A stretch of DNA of 64,000 nucleotides from Boesenbergia rotunda. Its lineage: Eukaryota > Streptophyta > Magnoliopsida > Zingiberales > Zingiberaceae. The DNA lies in contig JAGFNQ010007708.1 in assembly GCA_024364735.1 (NCBI GenBank), forward strand, positions 57,378 to 121,377, read 5' to 3'. This document shows, one piece after another, positions 32,276 through 44,959 of the stretch. Numbering within the stretch: position 1 is the stretch's first letter; each line of letters opens with the position of its first letter. Position numbers and translations under genes: made by a program. The notes under the pieces were generated by a model that was not told the DNA's origin, did no database searches, and worked only from the letters and a program-made list of their open reading frames with translations.

Positions 32276-33211
32276 TGCCGGGTCGAGGTGAACCGGCAAG
32301 AGGGGGAGGGGGAGGGGTGAATTGCCACTGTAAACTAAAACTAAATCTTTTGTGTGGTTTCACAAAGAATTCAGATTACTTACAATAATTAGTTAAAACA
32401 AACATAAATAAATTAAACTAGTAAAAGGCTAAGACATAGAAATTTACTTGGTTGTAACCTAGGTGGTTGCTAATCCAAGACGATTGAAGCTCACTATCAA
32501 ATTATTCTTTTGGCGGAGAAGCCTTTTATAGACTTCGAAGCACAAGATAGAAGAAAACTATGAAATGAATTGTATGCAGTTGATGGATGAATTAAAACTG
32601 ACCTCTAAGGGTCTATTTATAGACTGGACATACTTATCCATTTGCTGATGTGGCAGTACTAGGGCGCCCGAGTCATCCAGGGCGCTTGACACATGGCTTG
32701 GATGTTATCCGTTACACAAAGGTAGCAAATGGTAGATTGTCTGATAAGTATAGACTATCGGGCGCCTGTATGCATAGGGACACTTGAGTGCTCAGACACC
32801 CAAGATCCCGGGTGCCAGTATCCATACCGGCGCCCGAGAAGCCTTTGGTCAGCAGCTTGCTGACCAAATTTCAACGGTTCTTCTTTGGGTGATTTCTGGC
32901 CAATCGGAGTTAGACTCACCCAAACCCGATTATGACCTTTCGCCCCTCAAGCATCCTTCCTTCCGACTTCTCGTCCGTCAGACATTGTGCACGACCTTCT
33001 TGCTCCACCAGTGTACTCTTCCGCAGCTTTTGCATCCCTCGGATGCACCAAGCCCGTCAGCTCACTTCCCCGTGCAATCTTTCTCGTCCACTATGTCTTA
33101 TGCTCGACTTTCACCGCTCCTAAGTTCCTACACACTTAGACAAAGAGATTAAAACCACCAGGGCCTAACTAAACTAGGTTGATCATATCAAAACTAATTA
33201 GGGCACCAACA
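32276..33211 (-). repeat. 5' LTR of element C (936 bp)
   Basis: Direct partner of 29177-30114 with many scattered substitutions, so the insertion is not recent. TATAAATAG (minus) lies at 32621-32613. A clear palindrome pair starts at 32662/32680 (18 bp), and further degenerate GGCGCC copies follow to about 32844. Confidence 0.92.
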
Positions 33212-33216
33212 ATCTC

Positions 33217-33328
33217 CACTTCGGAGGTGGACAAATTATCGGAATGGATGAAGATGGATGCTCTAGGATTTGTCCTAGAGGGGAGAACCCTTCCCTAAGG
33301 AGAGGGGTGGAGTCCCATGTGGGATTGT
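33217..33328. other. Short spacer between elements C and E
   Basis: Here the sequence into which C inserted resumes. No gene is seen. Confidence 0.5.
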
Positions 33329-34586
33329 TGTAATCGATAGGGGGGGTGGGGGTGAATATCGATATCATAAGTTTTTTTGGAAAATAAAGAGTTAAAAGTA
33401 GGGGAAATAAATAAAACCAAGCACAGCTAACGCAGTTTCTTTTAAGTTGGTTTGGAGTCTGTAACGACTCCTACTCCAAGGCCCATGGTCCTTAAACATT
33501 TATGTTGGACAATTCCATATTTCAGAAATTCTTTACAAATATATGAAATTAAGTACAGAAAGAAAAATGAAGCTTTTATACCGACAACACTTAAATAGGA
33601 GTCCTGAGCTTGTCGAAGAGGTGTGTTATCGATCTTGAACGTTGTCGGTGCAGAAGGCTTGAGCACGGAAGCTTGTTATAGCGCGTTTTAGTGCTTGAGA
33701 TGTTGTATTGAAGCAAAGGGGTGAATCCCCTTTTATTGCAGCTTCTTGGGAGCCTGATGGCTCTTGGGAGCATACCACGTCACACGATTTGGCCGCATCC
33801 TTATCCGCAGACTCGGCCAACACTTATCACAATTCTTGGTCGATTGGGACAACTGAGGCGCCTGTGAGCTTATAGGCGCCTGGTAGCTGATGTGGATCAT
33901 CCACTGGAAGAACCCCTTCCAGGGCACGTGACATCGTTCAGGCGCCTGGGTTCTCGGGCTCCTGAATCCTTTCGGGCGCTTGGTATCGTAGCAGCCCACT
34001 TCATTCAGCCTGTAACCAGGGTTAGTCCAAGAATAAAATAATATAATAAGTATGAATGGAATAATCACCGGAGCTTTCTTGGTTATGACTTTGGATTTCA
34101 AAATGAAATCCTAGGTCGAACTGACGCCTACTATTCCCTCTACTGGGGAACACGTCCTCACCTACTCCTCTTAGGAGAAGTTACCTTTGCCAATCGGATC
34201 CTCTGGTTGAACTTTTGTTTAGCCTCCGAGATTCCCAGTTCTCGAGACGTCTGTACCTCGACCTGTCTCTACTTCTGTCCGTAGTCCTCGCTCGGCTATG
34301 ACTCCTACTCGATCTTCCGGATCAAGTCTTCGATGCCCAGTCCTTGACCAGGTTTTCTTGCCTAATTCCTTGAACCAGGTCTTCGTGCTCAACCCTTGGC
34401 CAGGTCTTTGGTGCCGAGTCCTCGACCAGGACTTCGTTCTCAATGTTGCAGGTCAAGACTTCATGGCTAGCTCAACTAGGATTTTCCTACACACTTAGTA
34501 GAATCATTAGACCACAATATAAATTTAACTTTAAACCCTTTGCCATTATCAAAATCAAGTTCGATCTGGTGCTTCCGACACCAACA
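33329..34586 (-). repeat. 3' LTR of element E (1258 bp)
   Basis: The ends are TGTAATCGATAG (plus) and CGACACCAACA, directly followed by a polypurine tract. AGGCGCCT palindromes start at 33856/33874 (18-bp offset), with further copies at 33940 and 33974. A minus-strand AATAAAAGG near 33737 is a weak TATA candidate. The left boundary could be three bases further left (TGTTG). Confidence 0.78.
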
Positions 34587-35872
34587 ATCTCCCCCTTTTT
34601 GATTTATGGCAATCCAGTTCAAAAGTTAAGTTAAAAAACATGAATAGGAAATAATCCACAGTTAAGCACAAAGATAAGACATAATAAGTTAAAAAATAAA
34701 TTCTTCTCATTCTCCCCCTTGATTAGTAATTTTCCCCTTTTAGGACATTTCGAAATTTTTGAAAAAAAATCTTAGAAAATTAAAAAATTGCATAAAACTC
34801 CCCCTTGATTTGAAATCCTCCTCCTGAAGCTTTTGAAAACATGCAATTTCCTTTTTGAAAGATTTTTCTAATTTTTGAAAAGAATTCTAAGTGTGAAAAC
34901 ATTCATTACTTTGAAAAAGAAATAACTCTATGTTTAGTTTTGAAAATCTTCTGAGTATTATAAATTTTAAAAAACTTTAAGTTAAAGAAAAAACTTTTGA
35001 AAAAGGAGAACTTCTTTGTTGAAAAGTTCACTTTTCTACTAAAATTTAATTTTTAACTTTAACTTCACTTTTCTACTCTCCCCCTTTGCCATATATAAAA
35101 ATAAAATAAAATTCTTTTTGAAAAATATATTTTGAAAGAAAAGCTTGATTAAGGAAAAAAATTGTGTATCAGAGCCCATTAGTCTTGCAAAATAAATCAA
35201 GAATGCAATTGATCTGCAATATGTACTGAATTATGAATTAATCAAGAATTAGTAGTAAGGAACTACGTAAGTAGAAATTAAAAGTAAATCAAGTTGAACC
35301 AAGTTGACAATCCTAGTGAGTCCAAGCATGAAGAAAAAGAAAAAAAATTATTCATGCAATTAAGAATTTTTGAAAAATTAATCAAATTATAATTTTTGGG
35401 TCCCTGTCTAACTCAGTTTGTTATTTACTAACTGTTATAAAATAACAACTTTTATTTGGGTTAGTCAAGTTAAGTAGTCTGATCAAGTTAGACTTTCTAA
35501 GCTTGATTACTTAACTTGATTGTTGTTCAATTGTATTTATTGCCCCGACTGCTCTTGATGCACTGATTTAAAGCATCTTGAGTCAAGGCATAGACCTAAG
35601 CATCTCAATCCAATCTAGGTTATTAATCAAAGTATCATACTGTGCTTGTGAGATACTGGCTTCTAATTCTATAGGAGCATGCAAACTATGCTTAAGTCCT
35701 AAACAAAGTCCATCACAAAGAAAGATCCTAGTTTTTAAGGGGGTAATTTTTTGAAAAACTAAGTCAGAAAATCAAATAGCAAGTTTAAAATAAAAACTAA
35801 GATTTTTGAAAAACAGAATTTTTTTAAATAAAATGACGTCCAACAAAAAATATATATAAATGAAAAATAATC
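34587..35872 (-). other. 3' non-coding region of element E with several polypurine tracts
   Basis: No ORF. Minus-strand purine tracts AAAAAGGGGGAGAT at the LTR junction (about 34600-34587), AAGGGGGAG at about 34719 and 34807, and AAAGGGGGAGAG near 35086 give the repeated polypurine pattern characteristic of Sireviruses. The rest is AT-rich. Confidence 0.75.
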
Positions 35873-38764
35873 CTATTCTACTAAGGACATTCCTAGTTGT
35901 CTTCTTAATATGCTAAACTCAGACTCAGGTAGTGATTTGGTGAAAATATCAACTAGATTAGACTTTGAATCTATATGTGTAAGTACGATTTTGCCCCTGG
36001 CTACATGATCCCTAACAAAGTGATGTTTAACTTCAATATGTTTAGTTCTAGAATGGTGAATAGGATTTTTTTGTAAGATTAATTGAACTAATATTATCAA
36101 TATATACTTTAGTATTGTTGTAGTTCAAATGGAAGTCCTTAAGGGTATACATTATCCATAATAATTGAGCTACACATTCTCCTAGGACTATATATTCAAC
36201 CTCAGTTGTGGATAATGCAACACAATGTTGCTTTCTACTGTACCAACTAACTAAGCTTTGACATAACATTTGACAACTTCCACTAGTACTTTTTCTATCT
36301 AACTTGCATTCTGCATAATCTGAGTCAGAGTAGCCTAGTCGGTCAAAATTTAAAATTCTAGGATACCAAATTCCTACATTTAGTGTGCTTTTAATGTACC
36401 TACAGATTCTCTTGACAACACTTAGGTGAGATTCCTTAGCACAGGTTTGGTACCTAGCACAAATATCTACTGCAAATAAAATATCAGGTCTACTAGTAGT
36501 TAGGTAAAGTAGGCTACCTATAACACTTCTAAAATGCTTTAAGTCCACTGGTTTTCCTTCTGGATCACTATCTATTTTAATGTTTGTTACCATAGGGGTA
36601 TTTAAGGCTTTAGAGTTTTCCATTCTAAATTTTTTAATTATTTCTTTTGCATATTTAAATTGATGGATATAATTTTCATCTTTAGTTTGTTTAATTTGAA
36701 GTCCTAGGAAAAAGGTTAGTTCACCTGCAAGGTTCATTTCAAATTCACTTTCCATTACTTCTATAAATTCTTTTAAGAAATTTGTATTGGTTGAGCCAAA
36801 AATTATATCGTCTACATAGATTTAGGCAATGAAGATGTCATTTTCTAAAGCTTTAACAAATAGGGTTGGGTTAATTTGTCCTTGGTTAAATCTCTTAGAA
36901 ATTAGGTAATTGGATAGTCTTTCATAACAGGCTCTAGGTGGTTGTTTAAGTCCATACAGGGCCTTTTTAAGTCTAAACACATAATTGGGATGATCTAAGT
37001 CTTCAAACCCTGGAGGTTGACTTACATAAACTTCCTCTTTTATAAATCCATTTAAAAATGTAGACTTAACAACCATTTGATACAGCTTGAATCCATTATG
37101 GGTTGCATAAGCTAGAAGCATCCTAATTGACTCTAGTCTAGCTACAGGTGCATAGGTTTTATCATAATCCAATTCTTCAATTTAACTGAATCCTTTAGCC
37201 ACTAAGCGGGTTTTATTTCGTACTATTTCTCCTCTGCCATCCAGCTTATTCTTGAAAACCCACTTAGTATCTATTACAGTCCTACTTTATGGTTTTGGTA
37301 CTAAGTCCCAGACTTGGTTTCTTTCAAACTGAGCTAATTCCTCTTGCATAGCTATAATCCAGTCTGGGTCGGGTAATGCTTCTTCTATTGTCATGGGTTC
37401 AATTTTAGAAATCAAAGCAACATGACTTAGGTTTCTATAGGATGACCGTGTTCTAACACCTAAGATTGGGTCACATAAGATTTGATCCGTTGGATGATTT
37501 GACCTAGTCTTAGAAGATGGTTCAGGTTGTTTAGGTTCAGTTTCGTTGTTAGAGTTGGTTCAATTACTGGTTTAACTAGTTGAGATGGTTCAATTTCTGG
37601 TTCAATTATTTGAATTGGTTCAATTACTGGTTCAATGTCTTCTAGATCTTGATCTAAAGTATTTAGGCTTGATTGAACATTTGGTGAATTGATTGGGCTA
37701 GGCAACTTAGTTGATGTTCTTAAAATTTCTTCATCAAATATTACATTTGTGGTTTCTTCAATTTTGAGGGTATGTTTATTGTAGACCCAATATGTCTTAC
37801 TTGTCATTGAGTATCCTACAAAGATTCTTGGGGTTGATTTTGATTGAAGCTTTCCTAAGTAATCTTTAGTATTTAAGATATGTACTTTACACCCAAAAAC
37901 CTTTAGATAATATAAGTTAGGTATTCTGTGGTAATAGATTTCATAAGACGTTTTATTGTGTCTTTTGTTAATTAGAACCCTATTTTGAATGTAACAAGCT
38001 TTCTTTATAGCCTCTATCCAAAATTGATTAGATATACTATATTCATTGAGCATGGTCCTAACAGCTTCTTGAAGGGTTCTATTTTTTTTTTTAACTATCC
38101 TATTTTGTTAGGGGATTCTAGGGCAGGAGAATTCATGGATATATCCATTAATTTTACAGAACTCATTAAATTTTTTATATTCAATTTTTCCCCATGGCCA
38201 CTTCTAATTCTTTGAATTTTTGTATCTTTTTGATTCTCAAGTATTTTACATAAGTTGTTAAATGTTTCAAACGTTTCATCTTTGATTTTCAAAAACTTAA
38301 CCCAGGTAAATCTAGAATAATCATTGATAATTACTAAGCTGTATCGATTTCCGCTTAGTGACTTCGCTCCATGAGAATCAAATAGGTCTGAGCTCAAGTG
38401 TAGCTTGAGTTAAGTCTGACTGGACAGGTTTGTGGGTTGATTTTGTTTATTTTCCTTGTTGACATGGGTTACATATTGACTATTCAAAGTTTCTAAGTTT
38501 AGGGATATCCTTAACTAGTTCGTTTTGGCTTAGTTTTGATATTAATTTCAAGTGAGTGTGACCTAGTCTTCTATGCCATAAATTAGTTTCTTCTAGTTGG
38601 GTTAGAAAACATCTAGGTGTGAATGGTAGATTAAAAGTATAAATATTATTTTTTCTAATTCTCTTAAGGGTTATTTCTGGGTCTTGTAAGCTCCTAATAA
38701 GGCAGTCTGAGTCAGTGAAAGTAACTACATATCCAATATCACATAGTTGACTAATGCTAAGTTT
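35873..38764 (-). pseudogene. pol: Copia pol of element E, many stops, split by D
   Basis: Reading leftward: a gag-pre-integrase end (SISQLCDIGYVVTF, and WHRRLGHTHLKLI), integrase core pieces (VIINDYSRFTWVKFL), the integrase C-terminal region (FWIEAIKKACYIQNRVL, YYLKVFGCKVHIL), reverse transcriptase ([31 protein letters not shown], catalytic IYVDDIIFGS) and RNase H ([35 protein letters not shown]), ending GMSLVE at 35873. In-frame TAA codons lie at 36822 directly before the YVDD motif and near 37183, with more stops and frame changes elsewhere. A further 28 or so codons of the same domain lie at 56936-56851, beyond D. Confidence 0.88.
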
Positions 38765-39109
38765 TGTAGATGCAATCATGCCCTAAATAAGAAGTTTCGA
38801 TGATTGACAGTTGTTTAAGTTTAAGCTAATACATTGGATCTAACATTGAGGTTTAGTGTGCAGTAATGCAAGAAGTCCAAGGAATGGTCGGGGACCGGAT
38901 TCTTGGCATGAAGACCCGGAGTTGAGGAAGTTCCAGGCAAGAAGTCCAAGGGATGGTCGGGGACGGAACTCTTGGCATGAAGACCCGGAGTTGAGGAGGC
39001 TCCAGACATGAAGTCCAGGAAACGAGAGGTTTCGCTGGCACAAGGTAATTGGATCGATTGAGAATAACACAAAATATTTAGGATTGAGAATCCTAAATTT
39101 GAGCGTATC

Positions 39110-39679
39110 AATCGATCCGACAATCGATTAGAAGGAGATCAATCGATTAGTGAATCAATTCAGGGCGATTCTGTGCAAAAACAGAATGCTCCCTAATCGA
39201 TCAGTCAATCGATTAGGAGCTCTTTAATCGATTGGTGAATCGATTCAGGGTGATTCTGTGCGCACACGAAATGCTCTTTAATCGATTGGTGAATCGATTA
39301 GGAGCTATTTTGTGTGCAAACAGAATGCTCCGTAATCGATCAGTCAATCGATTCAGAAGCCCTGTAATCGATTGGTGAATCGATTAGGAGCTATTCTGTG
39401 CGCAAACAGAACGCTCCATAATCGATCAGCCAATCGATTTAGAAGCTCCCTAATTGATTAGTCAATCGATTAGGGAACCTCTTAATCGATTCATTAATCG
39501 ACTGGGATACATCCTTCATTTAAACAAAAGGGTCTTGAATTGATTACTCAATCGATTAATGATACTAATTGATTTGCCAATCGATTCAAGTTTAAAATGG
39601 TGTAATCCCAGCCGTTCATCCGACATCCATACTATTCAACGGCTACTTGGTAATCGATTAGGGTTTTCACCAATCGATT
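39110..39679. repeat. AATCGATT palindrome array in 5' LTR of D
   Basis: About 25 copies of AATCGATT or one-mismatch variants. They are mostly paired at a 12-bp offset (4-bp spacer such as GGTG or AGTC), and neighbouring pairs are offset 19-20 bp. Between some pairs an ATTCTGTGC...ACAGAAT inverted motif recurs. The array ends about 30 bp before the TATA-like box. Confidence 0.92.
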
Positions 39680-39708
39680 CGTGACATCACAGAGAAGCAG
39701 AGAAGATC

Positions 39709-39716
39709 GTTATAAG
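39709..39716 (+). promoter_or_regulatory. Possible TATA box of LTR D
   Basis: GTTATAAG lies just downstream of the palindrome array and is conserved in the 3' LTR (about 56414). The surrounding CGTTATAAGCGGGCGACAAG is identical in both copies. Confidence 0.5.
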
Positions 39717-40148
39717 CGGGCGACAAGGCACAAACACGACTATTGTTCCATTGGAAGCTCTGCTAGGGTTTTGGTGCTCTAAGTTCTCTGCTCAAGCTCA
39801 AGTTTTCAACACCATCTTCAAGCAACCAAAGGAAGGAGAAGCAAGCCTAGTGTGTAATACTTCTTTCTCTTCTTCTTCTTTGTGTTGTTCTTTTGTGAAA
39901 GCTTTCAAGGGTGTTGTAAAAGGGTTTCTCCACCTTCGGTGTTGTTCCGAGAAGGAGGTTTCATAGTGAAATCTGTGATCACTGGTGTGGACCCTTGGAT
40001 TAGTCACCTCAAGGAGGTGGAGACCAAGTAAAGCAAAGTGTTAGCATTGGATTTGGAGGTGTTTGGCTTCTATTTTCTACTGTGAAGAAGAAAAACCAAC
40101 TGATGTGAGCTATTCACTCCCCCTCTAGCTCTACCGGTCCTCAACAAG

Positions 40149-40160
40149 TGGTATCAGAGC
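40149..40160 (+). other. Primer binding site of element D
   Basis: TGGTATCAGAGC lies two bases after the LTR and matches initiator-Met tRNA. Confidence 0.9.
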
Positions 40161-41361
40161 AAGGTTGCTTCGGAGGACTCACACCCAAAGAAGCAAGCGG
40201 TTGAGCTGCGAGGATGTCTTTGAAAGAGGGTCACAACACTACACGACCATCCTACTATGAAGGGAACGCGTATTGGAAGAGTCACATGGAGAATTATCTT
40301 ATGACTGAAATTGACAATTGGTTTTCTGTTACTGAGGGTTTTGTTGCACCAACACAAGATGGGAAAATTCTGGAATCATCGAAATGGATGGTTGAGCAAA
40401 AGATGAAGGCACAAGCAAATGCTAAAGCCACTATAACTCTTCAATGTGGATTGAGCTCAGAACAACTAAATAAGGTCGGTCCATTCAAGAGTGCTAAAGA
40501 GTTGTGAGATAAGCTCATTGAGCTAAATGAAGGCACAAAAGATTCAGGAATTGCCAAAAGGGACCTTCTTATAAATCAACTGCAAAACTTTGTAATGAAG
40601 GAAGGAGAAACGGTAAGTCAGTTACACGGAAGATTCAAGGAGCTTTTAAATGGTCTTCATTCGGTTGGAGAAAGTGTGGAAAATTGGGACCTCATCAGGT
40701 ATGCACTAAAATCCTTCCCAAGAAACTCCTTATGGTCATCAATGGTTGATGCTTATAACGTTTCAAGGGATTTGTTAATTGTTAAGTTAGATGAACTATT
40801 TTGTGAACTAGAACTGCATGAACAAGCTAATATAAGTCATAAGGAGAAAGGTATAGCTTTGATTGTAGGTGAAAGAAGCAAAAAGAAAAATAAAGAGAAG
40901 AAGAAGGAGAAGAAGGAAGAATCCTCCTCATCCGAATCCGAGCAAGATAGCGATAGTGATAGCGATGAGGAGCTATCATCAAGTGAGATGACAAACTTTG
41001 TCCGGAAGATGATGAGACGATCTAGGAAGTTCAACAAGAAGGATGTCAAGAAAATGTTCCTTGATGACAAGAAAAAGGGTAAGTCTCAAGCTCGATCAAA
41101 AGCAAAGACTGATGCAATTTGTTTTGAGTGCAGTAAAAAGGGCCACATCAAAGCTGATTGCCCTGAGCTAAAAAGAAAGGATGATAAGAGAAAGAAAAAG
41201 AAGGCCTTGAAAGCTACATGGGACGACTCTTCATCTAGCTCATCAGATGAAGAAATTGGGAGAAAGACTTTAAGACATGTGACTCTCATGACCTTAAATG
41301 ATATTGAGAGTAGTGAAGAGGAAAACCGTGAAAACGAAGTTGAGTCTTCAAGTGAGTCATC

Positions 41362-44300
41362 TGTAACGACCCGGAAAATTTTCTCAATATTTTCTTTAAA
41401 ATATTGATCATTCCTAGATAGGTTCTCGAGGAACATAGAGATACTAGTATGAACCTTAGCATGATTATCCATGATTTTTCATGTAGATTAAGAAGTTAAG
41501 TAATAATGGGCCCTTCTAAGACCATGGCCATTAAGGAATCTTAGGTAAAAGTTTTATCATGAATGGAAGTGGATTTAAATTAGAAATATTAACATAAACC
41601 TTAGTGGGCTCTTATATGGGCCCTAGCAAAAATAATTATAAAAGTAATAAAAAGAAGTGCATGCACCAAGGATTAAACCTTGGACCTAGTGTATCACCAT
41701 GCATCTACTAACCAATTCACCTAGCAAGAGAGTGCTAGTAGAGAATGAAGAGGATTTTGGTTAAGGCTTAAGGAAGTGAAGAGTCATCAAGAGAAGAGAC
41801 ACCATGCCCCTTCACTTGCCCCCCCTTCATGTAGTATAAAAGAGAGAGGAAGGGAAGAGACAACTTAACACTTAAGTCATTGTTCTCTTCTTCCACCAAA
41901 ACTCCTTCTCTCCCTCTTCTTCCTCCTTCTAGCCGAAAACCCACCAAGGGGTTTCCCCTTGGAGAAGCTTCACAAGAAGATTTATTTTTCAAGATCCAAG
42001 GGCTTCCTACAAGACTACAAGGACTAGGGGTGGTCTAAGGTCAAGGAGGTTCTCTTTTGCTTCTCTATTCGAGGTTAAAATCAAGATAAACCAAGATAAG
42101 ACTCCCTCACCTGTGGTATAATGGTTCTTCTTTGATGTTTATCATGATATGAAGTTTTGTTGGGTTCCATGTTGGGAAAACCATGAACTTGACACCTATA
42201 ACTTTCGGCCAAGGTAGGGTTTTTGATTTAGGATGATGTTAAAACCCCATATATGTTTCTTAATGCTTCCTTAAGATGAATAAAGAGGGTATGGTGAGTG
42301 GTGGAATTTTTGAAGCACCAAAAGCCTTGGGAACTTTCGGCCACCACCATGGGTTCATGGTTAAGACTAGATTTAACTCTCCAAGTATGTTTCTTATGTT
42401 CCCTTAATATACAAGGGATGTTAATGGTAAATGGTATAAATTTTACATGCCTTGTGGCCCTTGCAAGTTTCGGCCAAGATGTAATATAGGGCCAAGAGTT
42501 AGGGTTAACTCCAAGTATGGGTTCTAATGGCTCCTATGGTATTGTTTATATGGTATTAGATGTTAATTGGGGGTTTTATGAAACTTCCCATGTGCTTGTG
42601 GCCTTATAGGGTTTCGGCCAAGACCAAGATGGAGGGCTAGGAGTTAGGGTTAACTCCAATCAAGGGTTCTAATGGCTTTCTATGGTAGTATATGTATTGT
42701 ATGTGAATGGGTTCAAGGATGTTGTATGGTTTTTGATAATGTCCAAACCTTAAGTTTATATGTTATGCATTATGACCCTGTATGTTATGTTATGTATCAT
42801 GTTCTAGTAGAATTTATTTATGAATGTCTATCATGTTCTAGTAGGATTTATTTATGAATGTCTTCCATCATATATTATGAACACATGTGTCGTGAGGTAG
42901 GAAGAAGTATGCATGCGTTAGGATAAACACTTTGGACATATGTATAAGATAGTTATGTAAACTTATTCATGTTTATGTTAAATGTTATGAACCTAGTTAG
43001 TAAGTATCATGTTCATACAAATCTTACCCATGCATGTTTTATGATAGATACCATAATCATGTATGATATGTGATATGTACCATGTATGTAATGCATGCTT
43101 ACCTGAGGTACCGTGATCATGCAAGTTTTATGAACTAAGATGATGTTTATACCTTGGGACATAATTATGTATGTATGTTATGTCATATGAATGAAAATGA
43201 GGAATGAAGATAAGGTTCATGCTTTCGAGGCATAATGATGATATGCAATGAAAATGATGAATGAAGATAATGCTCATGCCTTTAAGGCATAAGGATGATG
43301 TTATGCATTAAGTATGAATGATGAAATGTTAAGTATGCTTATACCATGCCTATGAAATAGGATCCTGTTTATGTCTTCAATTATGCCATGTATGTTCTAT
43401 AAATGATGAACCATGTGAAACTATTTTACTTTATGAATGTGCTTGTACCGGACCTAAGTAAGGTCTACGTTCTGGACTACCGATGAAGCTGTCCACGGTT
43501 CTGGACTACCGATGAAGCTGTTCACGGTTCGGGACTACCGATGAAGCTGTCCTTACCCTAGTAGGTCGAGATTAGCTACCTCGTATTTACTTAGGGATGC
43601 GCGCATATGATGTATGTATGTGGTACAAGCTAGGGGCCCCATGATGTGATGATTATATTTAAGTATTTATAAGTATGATTTTTAAATAAGCATCCATATG
43701 TTATATGCATTTGACTCACGCATCCATTCATGTTATGCATCCATGTTAATAAATGTTTATTATGTTTATGTTTTATGATTAAGAATCATGCCATGTTAAA
43801 TGTTTATTATGTTCATGTTTTATGATTAAGAACCATGCCATGTTAAATGTTCATTATGTTTATGTTTTATGATTAAGAACCATGTTTATTATGTTCATGT
43901 TTTATGATTAAGAACCATGCCATGTTAAATGTTCATTATGTTTATGTTTTATGATTAAGAACCATGACATGTCGAATGTTTATTATGTTTATGTTTTATG
44001 CTAAGAATTATGACATGTTAAATGTTTCATACGCTTACGTTTTATGTTAAGAATCATGTCATGTTAAATGTTCCTATGCTTATATTTTATGTGACGTATG
44101 ATTTTAGTGAGTAGGGTAGGGTCTTACTAAGCCTATGTGCTTATAGTTTTATTGTCTTATACCGCAGATCAAGCAAGAGGATATTAAGGGAAGCAGCAGG
44201 AGGAGCAAGAGTGTGTGTGTGGTAGTGACATGACAAGGAAAAAAAAAGGAAAAAGATTCTCATAATTATACTTTGTCTCATGGCTTATGTTTGGCACTGT

Positions 44301-44668
44301 CTTCTTAAGTTTCATGCTATACTTATGATAGTTACGTCTGAAGAATAACCTACCACCTATGTTGCTTATGGATGCTTTATGTGATTTTTATATCATGATG
44401 TTATGGATGATGTTAACATGCTAAGTTTGTGATTTTTATATCACGATGTTATGGATGATGTTAACATGCTAAGTTACTATGTCGCTATGTTTAGGAATGA
44501 TAAGTATAAGAAATGTCTACAAGATGCAAGTATTAGGTGCATGTATGTATAAAGGTTTTAATTATTCCACTGCATTATGATGTTCATGTGCCTATATGTA
44601 TGTTAGCGTAACGTCGTCTCTCGCCTCACCGTAAGGTGTGGAAAGAAAAAAAAAAGATGGGCGTTACA
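41362..44668 (+). mobile_element. Solo LTR G of a Ty3/gypsy (Tekay-like) element, 3307 bp
   Basis: Ends TGTAACGACCC and GGGCGTTACA, with 5-bp duplications TCATC at 41357-41361 and 44669-44673. No internal domain, primer site or polypurine tract lies between, so it is best read as the product of LTR-LTR recombination. A TATA box GTATAAAAG is at 41834-41842. Inside are three 29-30 bp tandem copies with GACTACCGATGAAGCTGT (43472-43553) and five or six copies of an about 50-bp unit with TTATGATTAAGAACCATG (about 43740-44060). The short ORFs within it are not genes. Confidence 0.93.
43740..44060 (+). repeat. Tandem ~50-bp repeats in solo LTR G
   Basis: Units contain TTTATGTTTTATGATTAAG followed by AACCATGCCATGTTAAA with small differences. 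They form a minisatellite in the 3' third of the LTR. Confidence 0.85.
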
Positions 44669-44959
44669 TCATCATCTAGTGAGGATGAGGTAACTTCTCC
44701 TAAATTAGATAAACTCTATGCTACTATTGCATGCTTGACAAATGCTTTATCTAGATCAAAAGTTAAAATTAAAGAACTACAAAATAAGATGAAATTACTC
44801 GAAAATGATACTATGCCATGTGAAGCATGTACACATCATGAAGTTGCTAATTCTAAAGGTGATGAACTTAAAAAGGAAAATGCATCATTGAAATTGCAAG
44901 TAGAAGGTCTTAGAAGTGTTTTGGAAAATTTACTTCAAGCTCTAAATATTTGGACATGA

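Larger units (their letters stand above)
29177..33211 (-). mobile_element. Sirevirus-like copia element C, complete ends, pol deleted
   Basis: Two direct LTRs (29177-30114 and 32276-33211) flank 2.2 kb. Identical 5-bp duplications ATCTC lie at 29172-29176 and 33212-33216. The minus-strand primer site TGGTATCAGAGC is at 32273-32262 and a polypurine tract abuts the left LTR at about 30130-30115. Only gag-related sequence lies between them; protease, integrase and reverse transcriptase are absent. It is thus a non-autonomous derivative that would depend on pol from a relative. Confidence 0.92.
38765..40146 (+). repeat. 5' LTR of element D (1382 bp)
   Basis: Begins TGTAGATGCAATC and ends GGTCCTCAACA. 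U3 contains about 25 AATCGATT-type palindromes (39110-39679), followed by a TATA-like GTTATAAGC at about 39709. The short GC-containing repeats at 38870-39015 give overlapping ORFs that are not genes. Confidence 0.95.
40214..44959 (+). pseudogene. gag: Copia gag of element D, interrupted by solo LTR G
   Basis: ATG 40214 opens a copia gag (YYEGNAYWKSHMENYL...). TGA at 40505 replaces the Trp expected in KELWDKL; the same frame continues to 41361. Features in order: UBN2-like core, a Lys/Glu/Ser/Asp-rich linker with long homopolymeric runs, a CCHC knuckle CFECSKKGHIKADC (about 41120), then an acidic Ser-rich tail. At 41362 LTR G interrupts it. The frame resumes at 44669 after the TCATC duplication with SSEDEVTSPKLDKLYATI, a long coiled coil with a CEAC motif, until a frame break at 44957. 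Without G, only the TGA and the distal frame break damage it. Confidence 0.88.

Noticed and set aside
38821..39123. Overlapping minus-strand ORFs (also 55488-55828)
   Set aside because: They lie in the LTR of D over short GC-containing direct repeats, occur in both LTR copies in several frames, and have no family match.
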